From assembly GCF_019218755.1 (NCBI RefSeq), contig NZ_JAHUWZ010000002.1, positions 372,001 to 436,000 on the forward strand: 64,000 bases of DNA, in the 5' to 3' direction. A program made the position numbers and the translations under genes. Below are positions 56,581 to 64,000 of the stretch, in pieces (the first letter of the stretch is position 1; the number at the start of each line of letters is the position of its first letter). This DNA comes from Acidovorax sp. sif1233. GTDB taxonomy: Bacteria; Pseudomonadota; Gammaproteobacteria; Burkholderiales; Burkholderiaceae_C. The notes under the pieces were generated by a model. It ran no database searches. It was not told the origin of the DNA and worked only from the letters and a program-made list of their open reading frames with translations.

Positions 56581-57195
56581 ATGCCCGATTTCATCTACCT
56601 TGCCTCCCAGAGCCCCCGCCGGCGCCAGCTGCTCGAACAGCTGGGCGTGCGCCACGAACTGCTGCTGCCCAACGTGGACGGCGACGAGCCCGAAGACGCC
56701 GAGGCCATCGAGGCGGTGCTGCCCGGCGAGGCGCCCACGGCCTATGTGGAGCGCGTGACCGGCCTCAAGCTGGATGCCGCCGTGGCCCGGCGCGCGCGCC
56801 GGGGTTTGCCGGATGCGCCCATCCTGTGCTCCGACACCACCGTGGCCCTGGGCCGCACGATTTACGGAAAACCCGACGACGCGCAACACGCTGCGCGCAT
56901 GCTGGCCGAACTGGCAGGGCACGAGCACCGCGTGCTCACCGCCGTGGCGCTGCAGGTGGGCCCCAGGCGCCTTTCTGCGCTGTCGGTGTCGCGCGTGACC
57001 TTCGCCGCCATGACGCCCGCGCAGATTGATGCCTACGTGGCCACGGGTGAGCCACTGGGCAAGGCCGGGGCTTACGGTATTCAGGGCCGGGCTGCTGCCT
57101 ATGTGGAGCACCTGGCTGGCAGCTATTCGGGCATCATGGGGTTGCCGATGTACGAGACAGCGCAACTCCTGCGCGCCGCCGGGTTTCAGATATGA
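56581..57195 (+). CDS. maf: Maf-family nucleotide pyrophosphatase
   Basis: 204 residues. Starts with the Maf signature [17 protein letters not shown] and has the metal and phosphate motifs [22 protein letters not shown] (motif with Asp) and the late [33 protein letters not shown]. Maf proteins hydrolyse noncanonical or modified nucleoside triphosphates (dTTP, UTP, m5U or pseudo-UTP types). The position between rlmH and rng is usual. A class-B repeat follows directly after the stop. Confidence 0.95.
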   Translation: MPDFIYLASQSPRRRQLLEQLGVRHELLLPNVDGDEPEDAEAIEAVLPGEAPTAYVERVTGLKLDAAVARRARRGLPDAPILCSDTTVALGRTIYGKPDDAQHAARMLAELAGHEHRVLTAVALQVGPRRLSALSVSRVTFAAMTPAQIDAYVATGEPLGKAGAYGIQGRAAAYVEHLAGSYSGIMGLPMYETAQLLRAAGFQI

Positions 57196-57292
57196 CCCTC
57201 CTGAGTCGCCTGCGGCGCCTTCCCCCCAGGGGGACGCCGCCAGGGGCCTGGCAAGGCCAGTTCCCCGGCGGCCCTGGCGTAGCGCCCCGGTG
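57195..57292 (+). repeat. Class-B intercistronic repeat, copy 5
   Basis: ACCCTCCTGAGTCGCCTGCGG, CGCCTTCCCCCCAGGGGGACGCCGCC, GGCCTGGCAAGGCCAG, GCGGCCCTGGCG and a weak end GCGCCCCGGTG. Begins at the maf stop; ends about 47 nt before rng. Confidence 0.78.
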
Positions 57293-57339
57293 ATTCCAAC
57301 AGCAGCAAGAACGCGACCGATTTCAGAAAAGAAGAAGCC

Positions 57340-58827
57340 ATGCAACAAGACATCCTGATCAACTGGTCGCCCCAGGAAACCCGCGTGGCCGTGGTGGAGC
57401 ATGGCGCCGTGCAGGAGCTGCACATCGAGCGCACGCTGGAGCGCGGCCTGGTGGGCAACGTCTACCTGGGCAAGGTCTCGCGTGTGCTGCCGGGCATGCA
57501 GTCGGCCTTCATCGACATCGGGCTGGAGCGCGCGGCCTTTTTGCACGTGGCCGATGTGTGGCAACGCCAGCCCGATGGCGAGCCGCCGGCATTCGCCCGC
57601 AAGAACGAGCCGCAGGTACCCATTGAAAAGCAGGTGTTCGAAGGCCAGTCGCTGATGGTGCAGGTCATCAAGGACCCGATCGGCACCAAGGGCGCACGCC
57701 TGTCCACGCAGATCAGCGTGGCCGGGCGCCTGCTGGTGTTTCTGCCGCAGGACGACCATGTGGGCGTGTCGCAAAAAATCCCCGGCGCGGAGCGCGATGC
57801 GCTGCGCGCGCGGCTGCAGGCGCTGGTGGGCGACAAGGCCACGGGCGGTGGCGGCGGCTTCATCCTGCGCACCAACGGAGAGGATTCGACCGACGCCGAG
57901 CTGGCGGAGGACATCGCCTACCTGCGCAAGACCTGGGCGCGCATCAAGGAGGCATCGCTCAAGCTGCCCGCGATGTCGCTGCTGCACCAGGACCTGGACC
58001 TGCTGCAGCGCGTGCTGCGCGACCTGGTGGGCGACCACACGCAGACCATCCGGCTCGACTCGATGGAGCAGTTCCAGCGGCTGCGGGCGTTTGGTGTGGA
58101 GTTCATGCCCGCCGCCGCCGGCAAGCTGCAGCACTACAAGGGCGAGCGCCCGATCTTCGACCTGTACTCCATCGACGAGGAAGTGGCGAAGGCGCTGGGC
58201 CGGCGCGTCGATCTGAAATCCGGCGGCTACCTCATCGTGGACCAGACCGAGGCGCTGACCACCATCGACGTGAACACCGGTGGCTACGTGGGCGCGCGCA
58301 ATTTCGACGACACCATCTTCAAGACCAACCTGGAGGCCGCGCAGGCCATTGCGCGCCAGCTGCGCCTGCGCAACCTGGGCGGCATCATCATCGTGGACTT
58401 CATCGACATGGTGCGCGAGGACCACCAGCAGGCCGTGCTGGCGGAGTTCCGAAAGCAGCTTGGCCGCGATCGCGTGAAGACCATGGCCGGCGGCTTCTCG
58501 CAGCTGGGCCTGGTGGAGATGACGCGCAAGCGCACCCGCGAATCGCTGGCCCACATGCTGTGCGAACCCTGCGAGGCCTGCCAGGGCAAGGGCAGCGTGA
58601 AGACCGCGCGCAGCGTGTGCTACGACATCTTGCGCGAGATCCTGCGCGAAGCCCGCCAGTTCAACCCGCGCGAGTTCCGCGTGGTGGCCTCGCCGCGGGT
58701 GGTGGAGCTGTTCCTGGACGAGGAAAGCCAGCACCTGGCCGGTCTCTCGGACTTCATCAAGAAGCCGATCTCGCTGCAGTCCGAAAGCGCGATGGGGCAG
58801 GAGCAGTACGACATCGTGCTGCTCTAG
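57340..58827 (+). CDS. rng: Ribonuclease G
   Basis: 495 residues (E. coli 489). N-terminal S1-like domain (GLVGNVYLGKVSRVLPGMQS), the RNase E/G catalytic aspartates in TIDVNTGGYVGARNF and GIIIVDFIDM, the KRTRESL region, and the zinc-link-type CEPCEACQGKG. It processes 16S rRNA 5' ends and decays some mRNAs. An AAGAAGAAG stretch precedes the ATG. It ends the rsfS-rlmH-maf-rng group. Confidence 0.97.
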   Translation: MQQDILINWSPQETRVAVVEHGAVQELHIERTLERGLVGNVYLGKVSRVLPGMQSAFIDIGLERAAFLHVADVWQRQPDGEPPAFARKNEPQVPIEKQVFEGQSLMVQVIKDPIGTKGARLSTQISVAGRLLVFLPQDDHVGVSQKIPGAERDALRARLQALVGDKATGGGGGFILRTNGEDSTDAELAEDIAYLRKTWARIKEASLKLPAMSLLHQDLDLLQRVLRDLVGDHTQTIRLDSMEQFQRLRAFGVEFMPAAAGKLQHYKGERPIFDLYSIDEEVAKALGRRVDLKSGGYLIVDQTEALTTIDVNTGGYVGARNFDDTIFKTNLEAAQAIARQLRLRNLGGIIIVDFIDMVREDHQQAVLAEFRKQLGRDRVKTMAGGFSQLGLVEMTRKRTRESLAHMLCEPCEACQGKGSVKTARSVCYDILREILREARQFNPREFRVVASPRVVELFLDEESQHLAGLSDFIKKPISLQSESAMGQEQYDIVLL

Positions 58828-58853
58828 CCCTGGCCGCCTTTTTCGCCGCCAGC

Positions 58854-59462
58854 TCAGCTTTCGATCTGCATCGCCGGACGCGCCTGCACGCGCGCCAGCC
58901 AGGCCTGCACGTGGGGGTGTGCGTTGACGGGCGCACCCAGGTACACGCTGTAGCCCAGGACCGAGCCCACCACCAGGTCCACCAGCGAGTAGTCCGCGCC
59001 CAGCATCCAGGGCTGCGCGGCCAGCCGTGCATCCAGCAGCGCCAGCAGTTCGTTCAGCCCCCGGGTGGCGGCCTCGGCGTGCGCGGGGCTGCGCAGGGCC
59101 TCGTCGCCTTGCGTGGCCACCTGCAGGCGCACCAGGACCGTGCCGTAGGTGACATAGGCCCAGACGCACCACGACAGGGCCTGCAGCGCCTCTGGCGTGC
59201 CCGCGGCGGGCCACAGCCCCCGCTCGATGCCGTAGCGGTGGCCCAGCCACAGGTGGATGGCCAGCGCCTCGAACATGGGGGCGCCGTCCACGGTCAGGGT
59301 GGGCACCTTGCCGTTGGGGTTGAGGGCCAGGTACTCCGGGCGGCGCTGCTCGCCAGTGCGGATGTCGATCTTCACGCGCTCGTGGGGCACGCCCAGTTCG
59401 GCAAGGGCGCAGGCAATGGGGCTGGCGCTGGACATGGGGTGCCAGTAGAGGACGATGGACAT
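58854..59462 (-). CDS. Glutathione S-transferase-family protein
   Basis: 202 residues from ATG 59462 (AAGGAG just upstream). The thioredoxin-like domain has MSSASPIACALAELGVPHE (Ser near residue 12 as likely thiolate-stabilising residue) and NPNGKVPTLTVDG for glutathione contacts; the C-terminal helical domain includes LGADYSLVDLVVGSVLGY (N-capping box). Substrate not indicated. Divergent from the WYL regulator, with a palindromic operator between them. Confidence 0.9.
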   Translation of the reverse strand: MSIVLYWHPMSSASPIACALAELGVPHERVKIDIRTGEQRRPEYLALNPNGKVPTLTVDGAPMFEALAIHLWLGHRYGIERGLWPAAGTPEALQALSWCVWAYVTYGTVLVRLQVATQGDEALRSPAHAEAATRGLNELLALLDARLAAQPWMLGADYSLVDLVVGSVLGYSVYLGAPVNAHPHVQAWLARVQARPAMQIES

Positions 59463-59513
59463 GGAAAACTCCTTGGTGGTGGTGGAAGAAAAGGTGGTGC
59501 CACTGTAGATTCC

Positions 59514-59538
59514 ATTGCGGACAGTTTCGGTCCTCAAT
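59514..59538. promoter_or_regulatory. Palindromic operator between gst and the WYL regulator
   Basis: Inverted repeat ATTG-c-GGAC, seven-base spacer AGTTTCG, GTCC-t-CAAT (25 bp, nine pairs plus near-match). Each arm also reads as a -35-like TTG[A/C]GG for a divergent promoter (TTGCGG forward; TTGAGG on the other strand). Likely the binding site of the WYL-domain protein, controlling both genes. Confidence 0.75.
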
Positions 59539-59556
59539 AAAAAGTACAGTCGCACC

Positions 59557-60510
59557 ATGCTCACGTCATCGACCCGTCTTTTGCGCCTGCTGTCGCTGCT
59601 GCAGACGCGCAACCACTGGATGGGGCCAGAACTGGCCGAGCGCCTGGAGGTGCACCCGCGCACCCTGCGGCGGGACATCGACCGCCTGCGCCAGCTGGGC
59701 TACCCCGTGCACGCAAGCAGCGGTGTGGCGGGTGGATATGCCTTCCGGGCCGGGCAGGCGCTGCCGCCCCTGCTGCTGGACGACGATGAGGCCCTGGCCG
59801 TGTCGATCGCGCTGCGCACCGCCACGGCCGGCGCGGTGGGCGGCATCGAGGAGCCCGCGCTCCGGGCGCTGGTCAAGCTGGAGCAGGCCATGCCCGCGCG
59901 CCTGCGCAAACGCGTGGACGCGCTGCGTTCGGCCATCCTGCCGCTGGACCGCACCGGGCCGGTGGTGGAAGCATCGCTGCTGGCCACGCTGGCGTCCGCC
60001 TGCCGCGACCAGCTGCGCATCGAGTTCAGCTACGAGGACGGCAAGGGCCGCAGCGCACAGCGCCAGGTGGAGCCGCAAGGCGTGGTGCACACCGGCGAGC
60101 GCTGGTACCTGGTCGCCTGGGACCGGGTGCGCACCGACTGGCGCACCTTCCGCATCGACCGCATCGTGGGCGACCCCCAGGTGGGCGCGCATTTCGCGCC
60201 CCGGGCCTCGCCTGACGGCGGCGATCTGAAGGGCTACGTTGCGCGCTCCATCTCGGCGCCGCACCACGCCGAGCAGGCGCGCGTCGTGCTGCATGCGCCG
60301 TATGCGGTGATGTCGCGCCGCATTCCCAAGTCCGCGGGCGTGGTCTCCACCCTGGGCAAGGGGCTGCGGTGCCAGCTGGAGTGCGCGGCCAATGACTCCC
60401 TGGTCTACTGGCTGATGGCGCTCGATGTCGAATTCGAGGTGCTCGCGCCGGCATCGCTGAAGGAGCGGCTGCGGGTGGCGGGCGAGCGGGCGTTGCGCTG
60501 CACGGCATGA
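59557..60510 (+). CDS. YafY-type HTH/WYL-domain transcriptional regulator
   Basis: 317 residues from ATG 59557. Winged helix-turn-helix of DeoR type at the start (RLLRLLSLLQTRNHWMGPEL, VHPRTLRRDIDRLRQLGYPV) and a WYL domain (QGVVHTGERWYLVAWDRVRT) followed by a C-terminal extension. WYL regulators sense nucleic acids or small ligands. It probably binds the palindrome at 59514 and controls itself and the gst gene. A TACAGT ends six bases before the ATG and no ribosome site is seen, so the message could be leaderless. Confidence 0.9.
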   Translation: MLTSSTRLLRLLSLLQTRNHWMGPELAERLEVHPRTLRRDIDRLRQLGYPVHASSGVAGGYAFRAGQALPPLLLDDDEALAVSIALRTATAGAVGGIEEPALRALVKLEQAMPARLRKRVDALRSAILPLDRTGPVVEASLLATLASACRDQLRIEFSYEDGKGRSAQRQVEPQGVVHTGERWYLVAWDRVRTDWRTFRIDRIVGDPQVGAHFAPRASPDGGDLKGYVARSISAPHHAEQARVVLHAPYAVMSRRIPKSAGVVSTLGKGLRCQLECAANDSLVYWLMALDVEFEVLAPASLKERLRVAGERALRCTA

Positions 60511-60685
60511 GCCCTTGGGGGGCTGTGGCAGGCATCGATGGCCGATCCCGCTCCGGCCACCAGAGCCGGGCCCTTCCTGGCAACTGCTGCACCCGTTGCA
60601 GGAGTCAACTGCATGCCCCCCGATTGCTGGATACGGCACCACAATTTACGCTCTGTGCATGGAATCAACCGACAAGGAAAAACCC

Positions 60686-61660
60686 ATGCACCACCGCGTG
60701 CGGATCGATGCAGCCGGAGGGCCCGATGTCCTGCGGCTGGAAGGGGTGGAGCCCCAGGCGCCCGGCCCAGGCCAGGTGTGGCTCGCACAGGCGGCCATCG
60801 GCGTGAACCCGCTGGATGTGAGCCAGCGCAAGGGCGCGGTGCCCATCCCGTTCCCGTCCGGCCTGGGGCTGGAAGGCGCGGGGCAGGTGGCGGCCGTGGG
60901 GCCGGGGGTGCTGAATGTGGCGGTGGGAGATCGCGTGGGCTACGCTACCGGGCCGCTGGGGGCCTATGCCAGCGCGCGCCTGTTCCCGGCCGAGCGGCTG
61001 GTCAGGCTGCCCGATGCGCTGGGGTTGGACGAGGCGGCGGCGGTGCTCTTCAAGGGCATCACGGCGCAGTACCTGCTCAAGACGACATATTCCGTGGCCC
61101 CGGGCTCGAAGGTGCTCATCTATGGCGCGGGCGGCGCGCTGGGCCAGCTGATGTGCGCCTGGGCCCGTCACCTGGGCGCCTTTGTGATGGGCGTGGTCTC
61201 CCGGCCCGAGAGCGTGGAGCGCGCCCGGGCGGCGGGCTGCGACGCGGTGTTCGTGTTCGACTCCGCCACGCTGGCGGGTCAGGTGCGCGAGGCCACGCAC
61301 GGCAGCGGGGCCGACGTGGCGTACGATCCCATCGGGCGGGCCACGCTGGAGGCCTCGCTCGACAGCCTGCGCCCGCGCGGCCTGCTGGTGTCCTTCGGTG
61401 CCACCTCGGGCGTGCCGGCGCCCATCGCGGTGGGCACGCTCAATGCCAAGGGCTCGCTGTTCCTCACGCGCCCCTCGCTGGCCGCGCACACGGCCACGGC
61501 GGCGGAGTACCAGGAGCGCGCCCAGGACGTGCTGCGGGCCGTGGCGGACGGCGTCATCACGCCGCGCATCTGGCGCCGCTACGCGCTGGCCGATGCGGGC
61601 ACGGCACATGCCGACCTGGAGCAGGGGCGCTCGCAAGGTGCGATCATCCTGGCTCCGTAG
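60686..61660 (+). CDS. Zinc-independent quinone oxidoreductase-type MDR protein
   Basis: 324 residues from ATG 60686 (AAGGAAAA site). Medium-chain dehydrogenase/reductase of the NADPH:quinone reductase branch: IGVNPLDVSQRKG, GLGLEGAGQVAAVGPGV and the Rossmann motif LIYGAGGALGQLMCAWAR; none of the catalytic zinc cysteines or His are present. It would reduce quinones or enones with NADPH. The upstream 175 bases hold no gene I can support; the next gene, a LysR regulator, follows after 35 bases in the same direction. Confidence 0.88.
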   Translation: MHHRVRIDAAGGPDVLRLEGVEPQAPGPGQVWLAQAAIGVNPLDVSQRKGAVPIPFPSGLGLEGAGQVAAVGPGVLNVAVGDRVGYATGPLGAYASARLFPAERLVRLPDALGLDEAAAVLFKGITAQYLLKTTYSVAPGSKVLIYGAGGALGQLMCAWARHLGAFVMGVVSRPESVERARAAGCDAVFVFDSATLAGQVREATHGSGADVAYDPIGRATLEASLDSLRPRGLLVSFGATSGVPAPIAVGTLNAKGSLFLTRPSLAAHTATAAEYQERAQDVLRAVADGVITPRIWRRYALADAGTAHADLEQGRSQGAIILAP

Positions 61661-61695
61661 CCCCTCGCGCCATGCCATGGCGCTTTTGATACCCG

Positions 61696-62643
61696 ATGGA
61701 CCTGCTCGACAGCCAGCACGCCGATGAACTGGCCACCCTTATTGCCCTGAGCTACGCGGGTTCGTTCGCGGCGGCGGGCCGCGCGCTGCAGCGCCACCCC
61801 TCGGTGCTGTCCAAGCGTTTGAACGCGCTGGAGCGCCGCCTGGGCGTGAGGCTGGTCGAGCGCACCACCCGCCAGTTGCACCTGACGCACGAAGGCCAGC
61901 GCCTGGTCGAGAAGGTGCGCGAGGCGACGGATTTGATCGCACAGGCCCAGAAGGAAGCGGCCGATGGCGCGGCGCAGGTGCGCGGGCGGCTGCGCGTGTC
62001 GGTGCCCGCCGCCATGGGGCGGCGCCTGCTCAGCCCGATGGTGGCCGAATTTGCGCTGGCCCATCCGCAGGTCACGCTGGAGCTGGAGTACGCCGACCGG
62101 CTGGTGGACATCGTGGGCGAGCGCTTCGACGCCGCGATCCGCATCGGCCAGCTGGCCGACAGCCGGCTGGTGGCCACGCGGCTGTGCAGCCACCGCCGCA
62201 TCATGGCGGCGGCGCCGGGCTACTTGGCGAAGAACGGCACCCCGCAGGTGCCCGCGGACCTGGCGCAGCACAACTGCCTGGGCTTCACCGGCCTGCAGTC
62301 CTACCCTGAATGGCAGCTCACGCAGGCGGGGGCGAGCCACAGCGTGGTGGTGCGCGGATCGCTGGTCAGCAACGACAATGAGGCACTGCTCGCGGCCGCC
62401 ATCCTGGGCGTGGGCATCCTGGCGGGCGGCGACTGGCTGATCGACCCCGGCATCGCATCGGGCCAGCTGGTGCAGGTGCTGCCGCAGTGGCAGCTCAACA
62501 CCGACGCGGGGATCTATCTGGTGCGGCCCTCGGCACGCTTCAGCACGGCGGCGATGGCGGCCTTTCGCGCCTGGGTGGTGGACTGGTTTGCCGCGCGGGC
62601 GGACAACGGTCATGACCAGGCCACCGTGGATGTGCCCCCGTGA
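61696..62643 (+). CDS. LysR-family transcriptional regulator
   Basis: 315 residues. N-terminal winged HTH (LATLIALSYAGSFAAAGRAL, PSVLSKRLNALERRLGVRLV, ERTTRQLHLT), then the effector-binding domain of type 2 periplasmic-binding fold (GRLRVSVPAAMGRRLLSPMV). A close positional relation to the quinone oxidoreductase gene suggests it may regulate that gene or the exporter gene downstream, but it lacks the usual divergent layout. A T-N11-A site was not seen. Confidence 0.92.
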   Translation: MDLLDSQHADELATLIALSYAGSFAAAGRALQRHPSVLSKRLNALERRLGVRLVERTTRQLHLTHEGQRLVEKVREATDLIAQAQKEAADGAAQVRGRLRVSVPAAMGRRLLSPMVAEFALAHPQVTLELEYADRLVDIVGERFDAAIRIGQLADSRLVATRLCSHRRIMAAAPGYLAKNGTPQVPADLAQHNCLGFTGLQSYPEWQLTQAGASHSVVVRGSLVSNDNEALLAAAILGVGILAGGDWLIDPGIASGQLVQVLPQWQLNTDAGIYLVRPSARFSTAAMAAFRAWVVDWFAARADNGHDQATVDVPP

Positions 62644-62722
62644 GCTTGGCGTCCTTGTGTTGTCAACTTCGTCTTGTTTCGGCTGTGATGCCGGTCCGCG
62701 CTTCTTCCTCTATTGACATTCC

Positions 62723-63637
62723 ATGACCCAGGCAACGCCCCAGCCCCAGCAGCACCCCACCGCCACGCCGGGCACGCTCGACGCGCTCATTCCCCTGCTC
62801 TTCGTCGCGCTGTGGAGCACCGGCTTCATCGGCGCCAAGCTGGGGCTGCCGTATGTGGAGCCGCTCACCTTTTTGGCCATTCGTTTCGCGATCGTCGCCG
62901 TGCTGATGCTGGCGGTGGTGACGCTGGTGCGTGCTCCGTGGCCGCCATCGGGCAGGGCCTGGCTGCACATCGGCGTGTCGGGCCTCTTGATGCACGGGGT
63001 GTACCTGGGCGGGGTGTTCATCGCCATCGGCCACGGGCTGCCGTCGGGCATCACGGCGCTGGTGGTGGGGCTGCAGCCGCTCTTGACCGCGCTGGTGGCG
63101 GGCGCCCTGCTGGGCGAGAAGGTGCGGCCCGCGCAGTGGGCGGGCCTGGCGCTGGGGTTTACCGGCGTGGCGCTGGTGGTGGCCGGCAAGGTGGCCACCG
63201 TGCCGGGCGGTGCGCTGGTGGGCATGCTGCTGCCGGCCGTGGTGGCGCTGCTGGGCATCACGGCCGGCACGCTGTACCAAAAGCGCTTTTGCCCCGCGTT
63301 CGACCTGCGCACCGGCTCGGTTATCCAGTACCTGCCGTGCGTGGTGGCCATGGCAGTGCTGGCGTACGCGACGGAAACCATGGCCGTGCAGTGGAGCGGC
63401 GAGTTCCTGTTCGCGCTGGGCTGGCTGGTGCTGGTGCTGTCCCTGGGCGCCGTCAGTTTGCTGAACCTGCTGATCCGCCGTGGTGGCGCGGTGAACGTGG
63501 CCAGCCTGTTCTACCTGACCCCGCCCACCACCGCGCTGATCGCCTGGGCCGTGTTTGGCGAGACGCTCGGCGGCTGGGCGCTGGCGGGCATGGCGCTGGC
63601 GGTTCTGGGTGTCTGGCTGGCCCGGCAGACCCGGTAG
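62723..63637 (+). CDS. EamA/DMT-family transporter
   Basis: 304 residues, ten predicted membrane helices in two repeated EamA halves (FVALWSTGFIGAKLGLPYVE and WLVLVLSLGAVSLLNLLIRR). Exporters of amino acids, purines or other metabolites belong here; substrate not indicated. The N-terminal 15 residues are Gln/Pro/His-rich. It converges with the aminotransferase gene 20 bases further on. Confidence 0.92.
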   Translation: MTQATPQPQQHPTATPGTLDALIPLLFVALWSTGFIGAKLGLPYVEPLTFLAIRFAIVAVLMLAVVTLVRAPWPPSGRAWLHIGVSGLLMHGVYLGGVFIAIGHGLPSGITALVVGLQPLLTALVAGALLGEKVRPAQWAGLALGFTGVALVVAGKVATVPGGALVGMLLPAVVALLGITAGTLYQKRFCPAFDLRTGSVIQYLPCVVAMAVLAYATETMAVQWSGEFLFALGWLVLVLSLGAVSLLNLLIRRGGAVNVASLFYLTPPTTALIAWAVFGETLGGWALAGMALAVLGVWLARQTR

Positions 63638-63657
63638 GGCCGGGGGCCGTTGCCTGG

Positions 63658-64000
63658 TCAGAGCTTGCGCAGCCGCTCCAGTGCGGCGCGCAGCGTGTCG
63701 TCCTTCTTGGCAAAACAGAAACGCACCACGCGCTGGTCAAATCCGTCGCCGTAGAACGCCGACAGCGGAATCGCCGCCACGCCCACCTCGCGGGTGAGCC
63801 ACTGGCAGAAGTCCGATTCGTTCAGGTCGCTCACGGCCGAGATGTCCACGCACTGAAAGTAGCTGCCGGTGCTCGGCAGCAGCTTCAGGCGCGAGCCCTC
63901 CAGGCCCTGGCGGAACAGGTCGCGCTTGGCCTGATAGAACGCGGGCAGCTGCAGGTAGGGCGCCGGGTCCTGCAGGTAGGCGGCCAGGCCGTGCTGCATG
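63658..64000 (-). CDS. Aminotransferase (class I/II), C-terminal part, cut by window edge
   Basis: About 114 C-terminal residues are visible; the gene continues beyond base 64000. The sequence YFQCVDISAVSDLNESDFCQ and GVAAIPLSAFYGDGFDQRVVRFCFAKKDDTL fits fold-type I PLP aminotransferases of the kynurenine/methionine aminotransferase group (YbdL-like), with the substrate-carboxylate Arg in RFCFAK. The PLP lysine lies outside the window. Confidence 0.85.
   Translation of the reverse strand, partial: MQHGLAAYLQDPAPYLQLPAFYQAKRDLFRQGLEGSRLKLLPSTGSYFQCVDISAVSDLNESDFCQWLTREVGVAAIPLSAFYGDGFDQRVVRFCFAKKDDTLRAALERLRKL

Noticed and set aside
56422-59250. 942-codon minus-strand frame opposite maf and rng
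   Set aside because: Spans two well-supported plus-strand genes and their gap; shadow frame.

Overview
The window is high-GC bacterial chromosome with dense, mostly short-spaced genes and no phage, transposase, CRISPR, rRNA or tRNA that I can see. Gene order and protein style (lpdA-zapE, clpS-clpA, bamD next to dnaE, purD-hemF-rsfS-rlmH-maf-rng, an IPTL-CTERM protein) point to a betaproteobacterium of the Burkholderiales, most likely Comamonadaceae close to Acidovorax. Two families of short intergenic repeats support that placement. No gap between genes exceeds 300 bases.

Layout. 1-4054: end of lpdA, cell-division ATPase zapE, an exported coiled-coil-like protein, a PP2C phosphatase and a YdcH-type small protein. 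4054-15000: DinG-like helicase, bamD, dnaE, clpS-clpA and a lytic transglycosylase lipoprotein. 15204-20102: exonuclease I, a PLP sulfur-amino-acid enzyme, a soluble Ser/Thr kinase fused to a cyclic-nucleotide-binding domain, and an IPTL-CTERM surface protein whose signal peptide is out of frame at a C7 tract. 20267-22569: a Fur-box-controlled unit of an unknown helical protein, Mn-type superoxide dismutase and a ZIP metal transporter. 22757-31296: SpmA/SpmB-like membrane protein, a YeeN-like YebC paralogue, a J-domain gene followed by three unrecognised genes, a diguanylate cyclase, a DUF1569-like protein and a SUKH-like protein. 31454-36412: a yhiI-rbbA-yhhJ export operon. 36471-46693: a nucleobase and nucleoside uptake and salvage region (cytosine deaminase, BMP-type ABC transporter, a nucleosidase-like lipoprotein and upp). 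46871-51550: a PLP dehydratase, an enoyl-CoA hydratase-family protein, a glycine-rich-tail membrane protein and a HerA-like ATPase. 51631-58827: yebC, purD, hemF, rsfS with an unusual Lys/Ala/Pro tail, rlmH, maf and rng. 58854-64000: glutathione transferase and WYL regulator around a palindromic operator, then a quinone oxidoreductase, a LysR regulator, an EamA exporter and the end of an aminotransferase gene.

How genes work together. In the salvage region, imported or periplasmically released bases could pass through cytosine deaminase to uracil and through uracil phosphoribosyltransferase to UMP. The Fur unit matches the low-iron switch to manganese superoxide dismutase with metal uptake. 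Kinase (18068) and phosphatase (2937) are 15 kb apart and could be opposing partners, but nothing in the sequence ties them together.

The points I rate highest are: the class-B repeats, which lie between a stop codon and the next start at a nearly constant distance of about 40 nt; the C7 frameshift in the IPTL-CTERM gene; the basic tail on RsfS; the J-domain cluster of unknown genes; and the missing nadD between hemF and rsfS.
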